From Streptomyces xantholiticus (GTDB lineage Bacteria > Actinomycetota > Actinomycetes > Streptomycetales > Streptomycetaceae): a stretch of DNA of 64,000 bases. The notes under the pieces are model-generated. The model worked only from the letters and a program-made list of their open reading frames with translations. It was not told where the DNA came from and ran no database searches. Position 1 is the first letter of the stretch, and each line of letters begins with the position of its first letter. The translations under genes were made by a program, and so were the position numbers. The stretch spans positions 186,001-250,000 of the forward strand of contig NZ_BMWB01000002.1 in assembly GCF_014651015.1 (NCBI RefSeq), given 5' to 3'. Below, piece after piece: positions 52,413-63,907 of the stretch.

Positions 52413-52617
52413 GACGCAGCACAGGCGAGTTCGGATCCAGTACCTGCGCCATTCCCCTCGGCGAAGCCGTCCGTCCGGTGCGGGCGTCGCCGAAGCCGGC
52501 GACATCGTGCGGGTGCCCAGCGTGTGCCTCGGTCCCGTCCGCGGCGAATTCCGCGATCGCGTCCAGGAAGGAGTCGTGTACCCGTGTATGCGGGGCGATG
52601 AGCTGCGGCATCGCCAT
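52405..52617 (-). pseudogene. Possible remnant of a GNAT acetyltransferase gene (70-codon frame)
   Basis: Begins MAMPQLIAPHTRVHDSFLDA followed by IAEFAADG, which resembles the start of a streptomycete GNAT acetyltransferase of about 180 residues (from memory). It then diverges into low-complexity sequence and stops after 70 codons, with no acetyl-CoA motif. The stop is followed after one base by an ATG of the repetitive membrane gene, so it could still work as a coupled upstream frame. No good ribosome site. It might instead be a genuine small gene. Confidence 0.4.
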
Positions 52618-52635
52618 CGCGGGGAAACGGACGAA

Positions 52636-52667
52636 GGCCCGGCCACAGGATTCCCTGCGGCCGGGCC
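52636..52667 (-). terminator. Terminator after the TIGR03960 gene
   Basis: GGCCCGGCCGCAG on the minus strand pairs with CTGTGGCCGGGCC (about 12 bp, one G-U or mismatch) around a short loop and is followed by TTCGTCCGTTTCC, 27 bp past the stop. Confidence 0.7.
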
Positions 52668-52693
52668 CTCCCCCGGAGTCGTGCGGCGAGCGC

Positions 52694-54619
<1,926 letters not shown>

Positions 54620-54669
54620 GAAAACCTTCTGGGCTGGCAAGGGGGCGACTCTCAAGCGTACCCGCACGC

Positions 54670-56187
54670 TCAGCCGTCGAGTGCGGCCCTGATTCCCGGG
54701 GCCGACGCCTCCGCCCACACCGCGGGCAGCTCCGCCTCCCGTGCCCCGGCGCGTGCCTCCTCCCTCCCGTACAGCAGGCCCCAGACGAAGGCGCTCTCCC
54801 CCACCGCATGCGCCTTGATCGCGAGTTCCCGCAGCGCCTCCCTGGCGACGACGCTGTCCTGGTGGTCGCCGAGCACCTTCTGCACGGCCTTCATCCGCTT
54901 CCCGAACCGCTTCGCCGCCTTGCCCAGCGCGGGCCGCGCCACTTCGGCCGCGTACCGTGCGCGCTTGGCGGCCTTGCGCGCGTCGTGCATGGCGAGGTCC
55001 CGCTCCTTGCCCGCGGGCAGCGACAGGGCCCTGTCCGCACGGGCGGCCAGCCGGTCGTACTCCTTGAGGACCGCCTTGGCGAGCACCGCCCCCGGCGCAC
55101 CCGAGGCGGCCCTCAGCAGCGGCGGGTCGGCGCGCAGCGCGTCCAACGAGTCGAGCAGGGCCAGATAGCGGTCGCTGTCGAGCGCGGCGACCGCGGTCCG
55201 CCGCGCTTCGTCCGCGCCCGCGACGGACCAGTGCCGCAGCCGTGCGGCGACCGGGCCGAGCAGCAGCGTCACCGGCACGGCGTCGACCATGCCGTGCAGC
55301 CGCTCGGCGAGCACCTCCTGGTCACGGGCCACGCCCAGCTCTCCCGCGAGCCACTTGAGCTCGTCGATCACCGGCTGGGTGACGTCGCGGTCGAGGACCT
55401 TGCGGAACGTCCGCAGCGCACTGCGAAGACGCCGGGTGGCGACCCTCATCTGGTGCACGGCGTCGGGCAGGTCACGGCGCACACCGGGGTCGTACGCCGC
55501 GATCGCGTCGGTCTGTTCGCGCACGTAGGCAAGGACGTGATCGCCCGCGGTCCGCGACCCGGACGATCGGGGCGGGCCCACTGGGCCTGCCCCCGTCTCG
55601 GTCAGGGCCCTGGCGAGCTTCGACGGCGCGGCGGCCGCGCGCACCCCGGCCTTGCGGAGCCGCTTGTCGACGGCGTCAAGAAGGGCCGGATCCCCGCCGT
55701 CCGCGAGTTCCACCTCGATCTCGTCCCACTGCGCGGTGGCCTTTGGCCCGTGGAGCCGCTCCGCGACCACCGCGTCCCGGCTGAGCTCGGCGAGGAGGGT
55801 GCCGTCGCCGTCGACGAGGTGGTGCACGTCCCGTGAGGACAGCAGCCGCACCACGGGTCCGAGGGGCAGGTCCCGTGCATACGCCCGAACGAGCCCGGCC
55901 AGGTCTGCCGGAACCGCGTCGGACAGCGGGGCTGTGATCTCGTCCCGCACACCGGGCGACACCGGCAGCTTGAGATGCCAGCCGGCGTCCGTGCCGCCGG
56001 TCCTGCGCCGCAGCGTGACGGACGCGGCGGCCAGCCGCAGAGTGTCGGTGTCGTAGTAGACGGCATCCAACTCGGCCGTCCCCTTCCCGACGACACGGGC
56101 CACGCCGGCCACCTTCGTCAGGTCGGGCATCGGGGTGTCGGGGGTGGCTTCGTACTTACGCTCGATCTCGCGCTTGGTGTCCGCCAT
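54670..56187 (-). CDS. CYTH and CHAD domain protein
   Basis: 505 residues from ATG at 56187 (MADTKREIERKYEATPD). The N-terminal CYTH domain (about 1-200) has the EIERK form of the ExExK signature and alternating charged strands of a triphosphate tunnel. The C-terminal CHAD domain (about 220-500) shows its conserved histidines in HQMRVATRRLRSALRTF, HDARKAAKRARYAAEV and GDHQDSVVAR. CHAD domains bind inorganic polyphosphate and CYTH enzymes hydrolyse triphosphates or polyphosphate, so polyphosphate handling is the family-level inference. Confidence 0.92.
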   Translation of the reverse strand: MADTKREIERKYEATPDTPMPDLTKVAGVARVVGKGTAELDAVYYDTDTLRLAAASVTLRRRTGGTDAGWHLKLPVSPGVRDEITAPLSDAVPADLAGLVRAYARDLPLGPVVRLLSSRDVHHLVDGDGTLLAELSRDAVVAERLHGPKATAQWDEIEVELADGGDPALLDAVDKRLRKAGVRAAAAPSKLARALTETGAGPVGPPRSSGSRTAGDHVLAYVREQTDAIAAYDPGVRRDLPDAVHQMRVATRRLRSALRTFRKVLDRDVTQPVIDELKWLAGELGVARDQEVLAERLHGMVDAVPVTLLLGPVAARLRHWSVAGADEARRTAVAALDSDRYLALLDSLDALRADPPLLRAASGAPGAVLAKAVLKEYDRLAARADRALSLPAGKERDLAMHDARKAAKRARYAAEVARPALGKAAKRFGKRMKAVQKVLGDHQDSVVAREALRELAIKAHAVGESAFVWGLLYGREEARAGAREAELPAVWAEASAPGIRAALDG

Positions 56188-56852
56188 GCCTTCGAATCTA
56201 GCGCGGCGGTGGCGCGCGGGGGGCACCCCGTGGCTCTCCCCACCCCATCCTCCCCCTACGCCCGGCGGCGTGGATGGTGCCCCATCCCGCCCCGCGCTCC
56301 GCCCGCACCGCCGGGGGCTCAGCCTCGCACGGGCTGCGTATGCAATCTGCCAGGGGGTACTCCCGGCGCCCCGGCGGCGCAGGGGGCTTCGAGGCCGCCG
56401 CACGAAGCGCCGGAGTGCCCCCGGGCCCACTCCCGCGGAGGCGGAGCCCCGAACACCGCGCGGAGCACCTCGTGGCCCCGAGCTTGGCCGGTACGCCCCG
56501 AGAAGCGCGGTACGGGGCCCGTGCCGAGCCCGGTGCGCCCCGCGGCGGGGCTCAGCGCCGGGGGCGGAGCCCCGCGGAGCCGGGGCACGGCGTCCGACGC
56601 GACGCCCGAAGGGCGTTCCGGGATCCGGGACCTGCCCCGACCCGCGGCGGAGACGCACATCGGTACAGCGGGAAGGGGCCGGTGCGGGAACGTACCGCCG
56701 CAGGCGCCCCGCAGCCACCGCGGCCGCAATCCGGGCGGCCATCGACGCGGGGCCGGAGGCTGCCAGTCACCTGGAGCCGACGGAGCCTGCTCTCCCCACA
56801 CGGCCGGCGGGGGCGCAACGCCCCGGCACGGGACACGCCCCCCGCCCCGGCA
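56188..56852. other. Non-coding, palindrome-rich gap
   Basis: 665 bp without a believable gene: the open frames here are low-complexity Gly/Pro/Arg. It is full of GGGGC/GCCCC inverted repeats, for example GCGGGGCTC (56545-56553) with GAGCCCCGC (56567-56575). It resembles the GC-rich intergenic repeats common in Streptomyces. It may also end the mre-pbp-rodA transcript. Confidence 0.7.
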
Positions 56853-58052
56853 CTAGGCGCTTATCGGTCGCTGCACCCTGATCGACTGCAGCAACCCGAC
56901 CGCGATCCACACCGCGAACATCGACGTGCCTCCGTACGACACGAACGGCAGCGGCAGCCCCGCCACCGGCATGATGCCGAGCGTCATGCCGATGTTCTCG
57001 AAGGACTGGAAGGCGAACCAGGCGATTATCCCGGCGGCCACGATCGTGCCGTACAGCTCCGTCGTCTCGCGTGCGATCCGGCACGCGCGCCACAGCAACA
57101 CGCCCAGCAGGGCGATGATCAGCCCCGCCCCCAGAAAGCCGAGCTCCTCCCCGGCGACGGTGAAGATGAAGTCGGTCTGCTGTTCGGGCACGAACTGGCC
57201 CGTGGTCTGGTGGCCGTTGAACAGGCCCTCGCCGTACAGCCCGCCCGAGCCGATCGCGATGCGCGCCTGGTTGGTGTTGTAGCCGACACCGGCCGGGTCG
57301 AGTTCGGGGTTGGCGAAGGCGGCGAAGCGGTTGAGCTGGTACTCGTCGAGCAGTCCCAGCGCGGTGACGGCCACCGCGCCGAGCGCGCCGGCGCCGATGA
57401 GTCCCAGGACCCAGCGGTTGGAGGCGCCGGAGGCGAGCAGTACGCCGAGGACGATCACCACCATGACCATGACCGAGCCGAGGTCCGGCATCAGCATGAC
57501 GATGGCCATCGGGACGACGGCCAGCCCGAGGGACTTGGCGACGGTGCGGTGGTCGGGATGCACCTGGTCGCCGGCGTCGACCCGAGCGGCGAGCATCATC
57601 GCCATCCCGAGGATGATCGTGATCTTCACGAACTCCGAGGGCTGCAGGGAGAAGCCGCCGCCGAGCTGGATCCACGCGTGCGCACCGTTGATGGTGGCGC
57701 CCAGCGGGGTGAGCACGAGCAGCACGAGTACGACGGACAGCCCGTACAGGAACGGGACCGCACCGCGCAGGGTGCGGTGTCCGAGCCAGATGGTGCCTAC
57801 CATCAGCGCGAAGCCGATGCCGGTGTTGAGCAGGTGCCGGACCAGGAAGTAGTACGGATCGCCCTGGTTGAGCTCGGTGCGGCCGCGGGTCGCGGACCAC
57901 ACCAGCAGCGCGCCGAGCAGCGACAGCGCGATCGAGGAGCACAGGATCGGCCAGTCGAGTCTGCGCACCACCGAGTCGCGGGCCGTGAGCCTGCTCCAGA
58001 TCCCGCCGCGTTCGGGTCCGTACCCGGAGACGGAGAAGCCGCCTGTGGCCAT
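56853..58052 (-). CDS. rodA: RodA/FtsW family SEDS peptidoglycan polymerase
   Basis: 399 residues with about ten membrane helices; ATG at 58052. SEDS proteins polymerise lipid II into glycan strands with a partner class B PBP, here encoded 3 bp upstream. Landmarks: LLGALLVWSATRG, ATINGAHAWIQLGGGFSLQPSEFVKI, MLMPDLGSVMV, FIFTVAGEELGFLG and the terminal GLPLPFVSYGGTSMFAVWIAVGLL. In S. coelicolor the equivalent gene (sfr) belongs to the mre spore-wall cluster. Confidence 0.95.
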   Translation of the reverse strand: MATGGFSVSGYGPERGGIWSRLTARDSVVRRLDWPILCSSIALSLLGALLVWSATRGRTELNQGDPYYFLVRHLLNTGIGFALMVGTIWLGHRTLRGAVPFLYGLSVVLVLLVLTPLGATINGAHAWIQLGGGFSLQPSEFVKITIILGMAMMLAARVDAGDQVHPDHRTVAKSLGLAVVPMAIVMLMPDLGSVMVMVVIVLGVLLASGASNRWVLGLIGAGALGAVAVTALGLLDEYQLNRFAAFANPELDPAGVGYNTNQARIAIGSGGLYGEGLFNGHQTTGQFVPEQQTDFIFTVAGEELGFLGAGLIIALLGVLLWRACRIARETTELYGTIVAAGIIAWFAFQSFENIGMTLGIMPVAGLPLPFVSYGGTSMFAVWIAVGLLQSIRVQRPISA

Positions 58053-58055
58053 GGC

Positions 58056-60221
58056 TCAGTCCCTCCGCGCGGGCGGGCCCGCGAGCACTTGTTCGGCGTC
58101 CTTCGGCTTCGGAGGAACGTAGGGCCTGACCTCCGGGGCCTCGATCGATCCGTCCGGGGAGATCTTGGGCAGGGTCTTCTGTGGCTCGGGCAGCAGGGCC
58201 CTCTTCAGGTCCTGGTTGCCCTCCTTGTCCAGGCCGTACATCGCGTCGTAGATGTTGCGGACGGCGGGACCGGATGCGCCGGATCCCGTACCGGCCTGGG
58301 AGATCGTCATGACGACGGTGTAGTCGTCGGTGTAGGTCGCGAACCACGAGGTGGTCTGCTTGCCGTAGACCTGGGCCGTACCGGTCTTGGCCCGCATGGG
58401 GATCTTGTCCTGCGGCCAGCCGCCGAACCTCCAGGCGGCGGTGCCGCCGGGCTCGACCACGGAGCGCAGGCCCTTGTCGAGGTCCTCGATGGTCGCTGCG
58501 TCCACCGGCAGCTTGCCGTGGGACTCGGGCTTGATCTCCTCGATCCGCTTGCCGTCGGGGCTGACGACGGCCTTGCCGACGGTGGGGTCGTAGAGCGTGC
58601 CGCCGTTGCTGATGGCGGCGTAGGCGGTGGCCATCTGGATGGGGGTGACCAGGATGTCCCCCTGCCCGATGGCGAAGTTCACGCTGTCGTAGGCCTTCAG
58701 CTGGTTCCCCTCGAGACAGCTCTCGTAGGCGATCTGCTCGACATAGGTGCCGCCCTTCTTGCCCTCCTTGCACCACGCGTCCTTGTTGGCCTCCCAGAAG
58801 TCCTTCTTCCACTGACGGTCGGGGATGCGGCCCTTGACCTCGTTCGGCAGGTCGATGCCGGTCTCGGCACCGAGTCCGAAGTCGTGGGCGGTCCGGTAGA
58901 ACCAGTCCTTGGCGTTCTTGTTCGGCTTGATGCCGCCGTCGCGCCGCCACTCCTGGTGGCCGAGGGCGTAGAACACGGTGTTGCAGGAGAACTTGAGCGC
59001 ATCGCCGAGGGTGATGGGGCCGTGCCCCTTGGACTCGAAGTTGGCGAAGCTCCGGCCGCCGATGCTGTAGGAGCTGCTGCAGTTGTAGCGGTCGTCGAAG
59101 GGGTGGCCGCCCCGGACGGCCGCGCTCGCCGACACCACCTTGAAGATGGAGCCGGGGGCGGCCTGGCCCTGGATCGCCCGGTTGAGGAGCGGGTAGTTGG
59201 AGTTCTTGCCGGTGAGCTTGGCGTAGTCCTTGCCGGAGATGCCGCCGACCCAGGCGTTGGGGTCGTAGTCGGGCTGGGAGGCCATGGCAACGACGCGGCC
59301 GGTCCTGGACTCCATGACGACGACGGCGCCGGCGTCGGCCTTGTACGGGCGGCCGGTGATCTTGTCGGTCTCCTTCCGGGCCGTCTTCATCGCCTGGTCG
59401 AGCTCGTACTCGGCGACGGCCTGGACACGGGCGTCGATGCTGGTCACGAGGTGGGAGCCGGGCACCCCCGGGTCCGCTTCCGTCTGGCCCATGACCCGGC
59501 CGAGCTTGTCGACCTCGTACGACGTGACCCCCGCGTTGCCGCGCAGTTCCTTGTCGTAACTGCGCTCCAGGCCCGAACGGCCGACCTGGTCGGAGCGCAG
59601 GAACGGCGAGGCGCTGTCCTTGGCCTTCTGGATCTCCTCGTCGGTGACGGGCGACAGATAACCGAGTACCTGCGAGGTCCGTGCCTTGCCGGGCGCCGGG
59701 TAGCGGCGGACGGCGGTGGGCTCCGCGGTGATGCCGGGGAAGTCCTCCGCCTGTTCGCGGATCTTCAGCGCCTGCTGGGTGGTGGCCTCGTCGGTGACCG
59801 GGATCGGCTGGTACGGGGAGCCGTTCCAACAGGGCTGCGGTGTCTCGGAGTCGCAGAGCCGGACCTTGTCCATCACGTCCTTCGGCTTCATGCCGAGGAC
59901 TCCCGCGAGCCGGGTGAGGACTGCCTCGCCGTCGTCCTTCATCTTCATCAGCTCGGTACGGGAGGCGGAGACCACGAGGCGGGTCTCGTTGTCGGCGAGC
60001 GGCACACCGCGGGCGTCGAGGATCGAGCCGCGGACAGCGGGAGAGACGACCCGCTGCACATGGTTGCTCTTCGCCTCGTCGGTGTACTCCTCGCCGTTGC
60101 GGATCTGGAGGTACCAGAGCCGTCCGGCGAGGGTGAGGAGGAGGGAGAAGACGAGTACCTGGATGATGACGAGCCGGATCTGGACCCGGGGGGTCCGCCC
60201 GGTCTCCGGAATGTTGCTCAC
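58056..60221 (-). CDS. Penicillin-binding protein 2 (class B transpeptidase)
   Basis: 721 residues. GTG at 60221 (MSNIPETGRTPRVQIRLVII) has GAGGGGGC upstream. One membrane anchor (LVIIQVLVFSLLLTLAGRLWYL), a dimerisation domain, then the transpeptidase: active-site SIFK in AAPGSIFKVVSA near residue 357, SCN in LKFSCNTVFY and KTG in RAKTGTAQVYGK near 610. All catalytic motifs are intact. It crosslinks new wall with RodA. It sits between mreD and rodA, 16 bp from mreD. Confidence 0.95.
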   Translation of the reverse strand: MSNIPETGRTPRVQIRLVIIQVLVFSLLLTLAGRLWYLQIRNGEEYTDEAKSNHVQRVVSPAVRGSILDARGVPLADNETRLVVSASRTELMKMKDDGEAVLTRLAGVLGMKPKDVMDKVRLCDSETPQPCWNGSPYQPIPVTDEATTQQALKIREQAEDFPGITAEPTAVRRYPAPGKARTSQVLGYLSPVTDEEIQKAKDSASPFLRSDQVGRSGLERSYDKELRGNAGVTSYEVDKLGRVMGQTEADPGVPGSHLVTSIDARVQAVAEYELDQAMKTARKETDKITGRPYKADAGAVVVMESRTGRVVAMASQPDYDPNAWVGGISGKDYAKLTGKNSNYPLLNRAIQGQAAPGSIFKVVSASAAVRGGHPFDDRYNCSSSYSIGGRSFANFESKGHGPITLGDALKFSCNTVFYALGHQEWRRDGGIKPNKNAKDWFYRTAHDFGLGAETGIDLPNEVKGRIPDRQWKKDFWEANKDAWCKEGKKGGTYVEQIAYESCLEGNQLKAYDSVNFAIGQGDILVTPIQMATAYAAISNGGTLYDPTVGKAVVSPDGKRIEEIKPESHGKLPVDAATIEDLDKGLRSVVEPGGTAAWRFGGWPQDKIPMRAKTGTAQVYGKQTTSWFATYTDDYTVVMTISQAGTGSGASGPAVRNIYDAMYGLDKEGNQDLKRALLPEPQKTLPKISPDGSIEAPEVRPYVPPKPKDAEQVLAGPPARRD

Positions 60222-60237
60222 GCTGCTGCCCCCTCGG

Positions 60238-60909
60238 TCACAGTCGCTTGACTCCCTTGATGCGTCCGGCCCGTGCGGCACGGCTCTTCGCCGCCTTGAG
60301 CCGCAGGCCGCCGCGCTGGCTGCCGAGGCGCAGTCCGGTGCCGGAGGTGAGCCAGCCGGCGGCCACGTCCGTGCCGCCGGAGTTCTGGCTGTCGACGAGC
60401 GGATCGTTGTCGCTGCGTCTGGCGAGCCACATGATCAGCGGAACCGTGAACGGTGCGAGGATCAGGTCGTAGATCACCGCCGTGAACAGCAGGCCCACCA
60501 GGCCGACATGGCGGGCGGCGGTGTCGCCCACGAGGGCGCCGACCATGGCGTACAGCAGGGTGGAACCGACCGCTGCTGCGACGACGACGGCCATCGGGCC
60601 GGTGGCGGACCGCAGCGGCTTGCCGTTCTCGGGGCGGACGAGACCGGCGAGGTAGCCGATGACGCACAGGACGAGGGCGTAGCGGCCGGCGGCGTGGTCG
60701 GCGGGCGGAGCTAGGTCGGCGAGCAGTCCGGCGCCGAATCCGATGAGCGCGCCCGCCACGTGCCCGTACACCATCGCGAGTCCGAGCACCGTGAGCAGCA
60801 CCAGGTCGGGTACGGCGCCGGGGAGTTGGAGACGGGAGAGGACGGAGACCTGGAGGACGAGGGCGACCACGACCAGCGCCGTGGAGAGCAGCATCCGGTT
60901 GAAACGCAT
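60238..60909 (-). CDS. mreD: Rod shape-determining membrane protein MreD
   Basis: 223 residues, five to six membrane helices (MRFNRMLLSTALVVVALVLQVSVL onwards) and a basic soluble tail (KAAKSRAARAGRIKGVKRL). MreD links MreC and the wall synthases in the membrane. It lies 13 bp downstream of mreC, and its stop is 16 bp from the PBP2 start, so it is within one operon. Confidence 0.93.
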   Translation of the reverse strand: MRFNRMLLSTALVVVALVLQVSVLSRLQLPGAVPDLVLLTVLGLAMVYGHVAGALIGFGAGLLADLAPPADHAAGRYALVLCVIGYLAGLVRPENGKPLRSATGPMAVVVAAAVGSTLLYAMVGALVGDTAARHVGLVGLLFTAVIYDLILAPFTVPLIMWLARRSDNDPLVDSQNSGGTDVAAGWLTSGTGLRLGSQRGGLRLKAAKSRAARAGRIKGVKRL

Positions 60910-60922
60910 GACGGATCAGCTC

Positions 60923-61969
60923 CTACTGGTCGTCGTTCTGGCCTGTGGCGTCGCCACCGTCGTCCGCGCCCGGATCAAGACCGCCGTCCTGCGCCTGGCC
61001 GTTGTCCTGGGCCTGGCCGTCCTGCGCCTGCCCGTCGTCCTCACCCTCGGGCGGGGTCGCCCCGGGCGTGACGGTCACCGTGACGGTGGGCGTGGGCTTG
61101 GGCGCGGCGGGCTTCGGCGGCAGGACGGTGTCGCGCGGATCGGTGCGCGGCGCCTGGACGACGACACCGACGATGTCGAGCTTGCTGAAGCCCACGTACG
61201 GGCGGACATGGACGTTGCGCGTGAGGTCACCGCGGGCCCGGTCGACTTGGACGATCTCGCCGACCGGGACACCCGGTACGAACGGCTTGTTGGCCTGCGA
61301 GCCGAAGGTGACCAGCCGGTCTCCCTCCTTGACCTTCGACTTGCCGTTGAGCAGTTGGACCAGCAGCGGCCGGTCGCCCTGACCGGTCGCGAAGCCCAGC
61401 TCGTCCGTCTTCTCCATACGGGTGCCGACGGTGAAGTCCGGGTCGTTGGCGAGCAGCACGGTCGAGGTGCGCGGGCCGACGGTGGTCACCCGGCCGACGA
61501 GCCCGTCGTTGTTGATGACGGTCATGTCGCGCTGGATGCCGTCGTCGGAGCCGATGTCGATGGTCACCGTCCAGGAGAAGCCCTGGGCCGCTCCTATACC
61601 GATGACCTCGGCGCCCTTGATGCCGTACTGGCCGGCGGCAGCGGTTCTGATCAGGCCGTCGAGCTGACGCAGTCTGCTCTCTTTGCGGGCCTCGCTTCCG
61701 AGCCGCTGCTTCAGCTCGGCGTTCTCCAGCTCGAGCTGCTTGATGCGGTCGTGACGGTCACCGGAGTTACGGACCGCCCCTATCGCGTTGCCGATCGGAT
61801 CGACGGCCGCCGCGACGCCGTTCTCGACAGGCCCGAAGACCGACGCCGCGGCTTGTCGGGCGCCGTCGACCGGTGACTCCTCACCGCCGCGGATGTCCAC
61901 CGTGATCAGGGCGAACGCGATGGCGATCAGCAGCACCAGGAGCAGCCGGCTCTCCTTTGTGTCCCTCAC
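60923..61969 (-). CDS. mreC: Cell shape-determining protein MreC
   Basis: 348 residues from GTG at 61969 (MRDTKESRLLLVLLIAIAFAL). One N-terminal membrane helix, a coiled coil (IKQLELENAELKQRLGSEARKES) and the MreC beta-barrel domain (AEVIGIGAAQGFSWTVTIDIG, GLVGRVTTVGPRTSTVLLANDP, KPFVPGVPVGEIVQVDR). The last 70 residues are a Pro/Asp/Gly-rich disordered tail longer than in rods such as E. coli. In Streptomyces it serves spore-wall assembly. Confidence 0.95.
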   Translation of the reverse strand: MRDTKESRLLLVLLIAIAFALITVDIRGGEESPVDGARQAAASVFGPVENGVAAAVDPIGNAIGAVRNSGDRHDRIKQLELENAELKQRLGSEARKESRLRQLDGLIRTAAAGQYGIKGAEVIGIGAAQGFSWTVTIDIGSDDGIQRDMTVINNDGLVGRVTTVGPRTSTVLLANDPDFTVGTRMEKTDELGFATGQGDRPLLVQLLNGKSKVKEGDRLVTFGSQANKPFVPGVPVGEIVQVDRARGDLTRNVHVRPYVGFSKLDIVGVVVQAPRTDPRDTVLPPKPAAPKPTPTVTVTVTPGATPPEGEDDGQAQDGQAQDNGQAQDGGLDPGADDGGDATGQNDDQ

Positions 61970-61989
61970 GTGCGGCGGCCGTGCCTTCC

Positions 61990-62013
61990 TCGTAGGAATG
62001 GTCGTAGGAATGG
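61990..62013 (-). repeat. Tandem 12-bp repeat between mreB and mreC
   Basis: TCGTAGGAATGG occurs twice in tandem in the 136-bp gap ahead of mreC. Confidence 0.8.
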
Positions 62014-62058
62014 TCGTGTCGGATGGAGCAGCGATCCTTCCCCGTCCGGGGGGAGGTC

Positions 62059-62089
62059 CCGTGCGGGGGCCCTGCCGACCCCCGCACGG
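62059..62089 (-). terminator. Hairpin between mreB and mreC
   Basis: CCGTGCGGGGG and CCCCCGCACGG form a perfect 11-bp stem with a 9-nt loop, 17 bp past mreB. It may lower mreC-mreD-pbp2-rodA expression relative to mreB. Confidence 0.7.
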
Positions 62090-62105
62090 CGTACGGTCCG
62101 CCCGT

Positions 62106-63137
62106 CTAACGACGCGGCTGGGCGTCCAGCACCTGCTGGAGCGCCTCGAACTCCTCGACGCACTTGCCGGACCCGAGTGCCACCGAGTCCAGCGGGTCCT
62201 CCGCGATGTGGATCGGCATGCCCGTCTCGCGGCGCAGCCGCTCGTCCAGGCCGCGCAGCAGCGCGCCGCCGCCGGTGAGGACGATGCCGCGGTCCATGAC
62301 GTCGCCGGACAGTTCGGGCGGGCACTTGTCGAGAGTGGTCTTCACGGCGTCGACGATCGCGTTGACCGGTTCCTCGATGGCCTTGCGGACCTCCGCGGCG
62401 GAGATGACCACGGTCTTGGGCAGACCGGAGACGAGATCACGGCCGCGGATCTCGGTGTGCTCGTCCTTGTCCATCTCGTAGGCGGAACCGATGGTGATCT
62501 TGATGCTCTCGGCGGTCCGCTCACCGAGGAGGAGTGAGTACTCCTTCTTGATGTGCTGGATGATCGCGTTGTCCAGCTCGTCACCGGCGACGCGGATGGA
62601 CTGTGCCGTGACGATTCCTCCGAGGGAGATCACGGCGACCTCCGTGGTGCCGCCACCGATGTCGACGACCATGTTGCCGGTGGCCTCGTGCACGGGGAGC
62701 CCGGAGCCGATGGCCGCTGCCATGGGCTCCTCGATGATGTGCACCTGCCGGGCGCCGGCCTGCGTCGACGCCTCGATGACCGCGCGGCGCTCGACGCCCG
62801 TGATGCCGGAGGGCACACAGACCACCACACGGGGCCGGGCGAGGTACCGCCGTTTGTGGATCTTCAGGATGAAGTAGCGGAGCATCCGCTCGGTGATCTC
62901 GAAGTCGGCGATCACGCCGTCCTTCAGTGGCCGGACGGCAACGATGTTGCCCGGTGTCCGGCCGATCATCTTCTTCGCCTCGGCGCCGACCGCGAGAATG
63001 CCGCCCGTGTTGGTGTTGATGGCGACGACGGACGGCTCGTTGAGAACGATCCCCCGGCCTCTGACGTACACCAGCGTGTTGGCGGTCCCGAGGTCGACAG
63101 CCATGTCACGGCCGATGAACGACATGTTGTTCCCCAT
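62106..63137 (-). CDS. mreB: Rod shape-determining actin homologue MreB
   Basis: 343-residue bacterial actin that organises wall synthesis; in S. coelicolor it is needed for spore-wall integrity rather than hyphal growth. Nucleotide-site motifs: [16 protein letters not shown] (phosphate 1), [19 protein letters not shown] (phosphate 2) and [16 protein letters not shown] (adenosine site). ATG at 63137 ([11 protein letters not shown]) matches the known Streptomyces start; ATG at 63125 has a better ribosome site (GGGGA). First gene of the mre operon. Confidence 0.98.
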   Translation of the reverse strand: MGNNMSFIGRDMAVDLGTANTLVYVRGRGIVLNEPSVVAINTNTGGILAVGAEAKKMIGRTPGNIVAVRPLKDGVIADFEITERMLRYFILKIHKRRYLARPRVVVCVPSGITGVERRAVIEASTQAGARQVHIIEEPMAAAIGSGLPVHEATGNMVVDIGGGTTEVAVISLGGIVTAQSIRVAGDELDNAIIQHIKKEYSLLLGERTAESIKITIGSAYEMDKDEHTEIRGRDLVSGLPKTVVISAAEVRKAIEEPVNAIVDAVKTTLDKCPPELSGDVMDRGIVLTGGGALLRGLDERLRRETGMPIHIAEDPLDSVALGSGKCVEEFEALQQVLDAQPRR

Positions 63138-63325
63138 GAGGATGCGTCTGGCCTTCCCAAATCGAAGCGTTTGATGGCTTTTCAGGATGGCGAGGTGGGT
63201 GCGTGTGGCGTGGAGGCTTACATCGTAGTGCCGCCTGCAGCGAGACCGCGCGGTGGTCCACCTCTTGCTTATGGTGACGATGCGTTGAGGCGATGCGTTC
63301 CCGCAATGCCCGTGCGTATGCCGAA
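63138..63325. other. mreB upstream region
   Basis: About 190 bp without a gene that should hold the mre promoter. Minus-strand TACGAT (63222-63227) is a possible -10, but no -35 fits, so no promoter is called. Confidence 0.3.
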
Positions 63326-63352
63326 GGGCGACCGAAATTCCTTCGGTCGCCC
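63326..63352 (-). terminator. Terminator after ndk
   Basis: GGGCGACCGAA and TTCGGTCGCCC form a perfect 11-bp stem with a 5-nt loop, 33 bp past the ndk stop. Confidence 0.8.
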
Positions 63353-63385
63353 CATGGGCAAGAGGCCTGTTCGGCTGACGCGCTG

Positions 63386-63799
63386 TCAGGAAAGCCCTGG
63401 GAAGAAAATCTTAAGTTCCCGAATGGCGGACTCCTCGGAGTCCGAGGCGTGGATCAGATTCTCCCGGACGATCGTGCCGAAGTCGCCCCGAATGGACCCC
63501 GGTGCGGCCGCGATCGGGTCTGTCGGACCCGCCAATTGGCGTACACCCTCGATGACGCGCTCACCGTCGACGACCATCACGACGACCGGACCGGACAGCA
63601 TGAACTCCACGAGCGGCTCGTAGAACGGCCGGCCGACGTGCTCGGCGTAGTGCTGCTCCAGGGTGGCGCGGTCCAGCTGCCGCAGCTCGAGCGCCGCGAT
63701 CTTCCAGTCGGCCTTGCGTTCGATGCGGCCGATGACCTCGCCCACGAGTCCGCGACGGACAGCGTCCGGCTTGAGAAGGACGAGGGTGCGCTGAGTCAT
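63386..63799 (-). CDS. ndk: Nucleoside diphosphate kinase
   Basis: 137 residues, standard length. Transfers gamma-phosphate between nucleoside triphosphates and diphosphates through a phosphohistidine. ATG at 63799 with GGAG upstream; begins [20 protein letters not shown]. The active-site signature N-x-x-H-x-S-D-S is present as [13 protein letters not shown] terminator separates it from mreB. Confidence 0.98.
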   Translation of the reverse strand: MTQRTLVLLKPDAVRRGLVGEVIGRIERKADWKIAALELRQLDRATLEQHYAEHVGRPFYEPLVEFMLSGPVVVMVVDGERVIEGVRQLAGPTDPIAAAPGSIRGDFGTIVRENLIHASDSEESAIRELKIFFPGLS

Positions 63800-63907
63800 G
63801 GTGTGCGGCTCCTTGCAGGCCAGGAAGTGTGCGGTGGGGCCGACATTACCGGGTGTGACGCACGGGGCGTCACCCGCCCCGGGAGCCGTACGGCAGCCCG
63901 GCCCCGC

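Noticed and set aside
56319..56801. A 160-codon minus-strand frame in the rodA upstream gap
   Set aside because: Composition driven by GC palindromes, no ribosome site, no motif.
56274..60251. A 1325-codon plus-strand open frame opposite rodA and PBP2
   Set aside because: Complement of strongly conserved genes with intact catalytic motifs; typical high-GC shadow.
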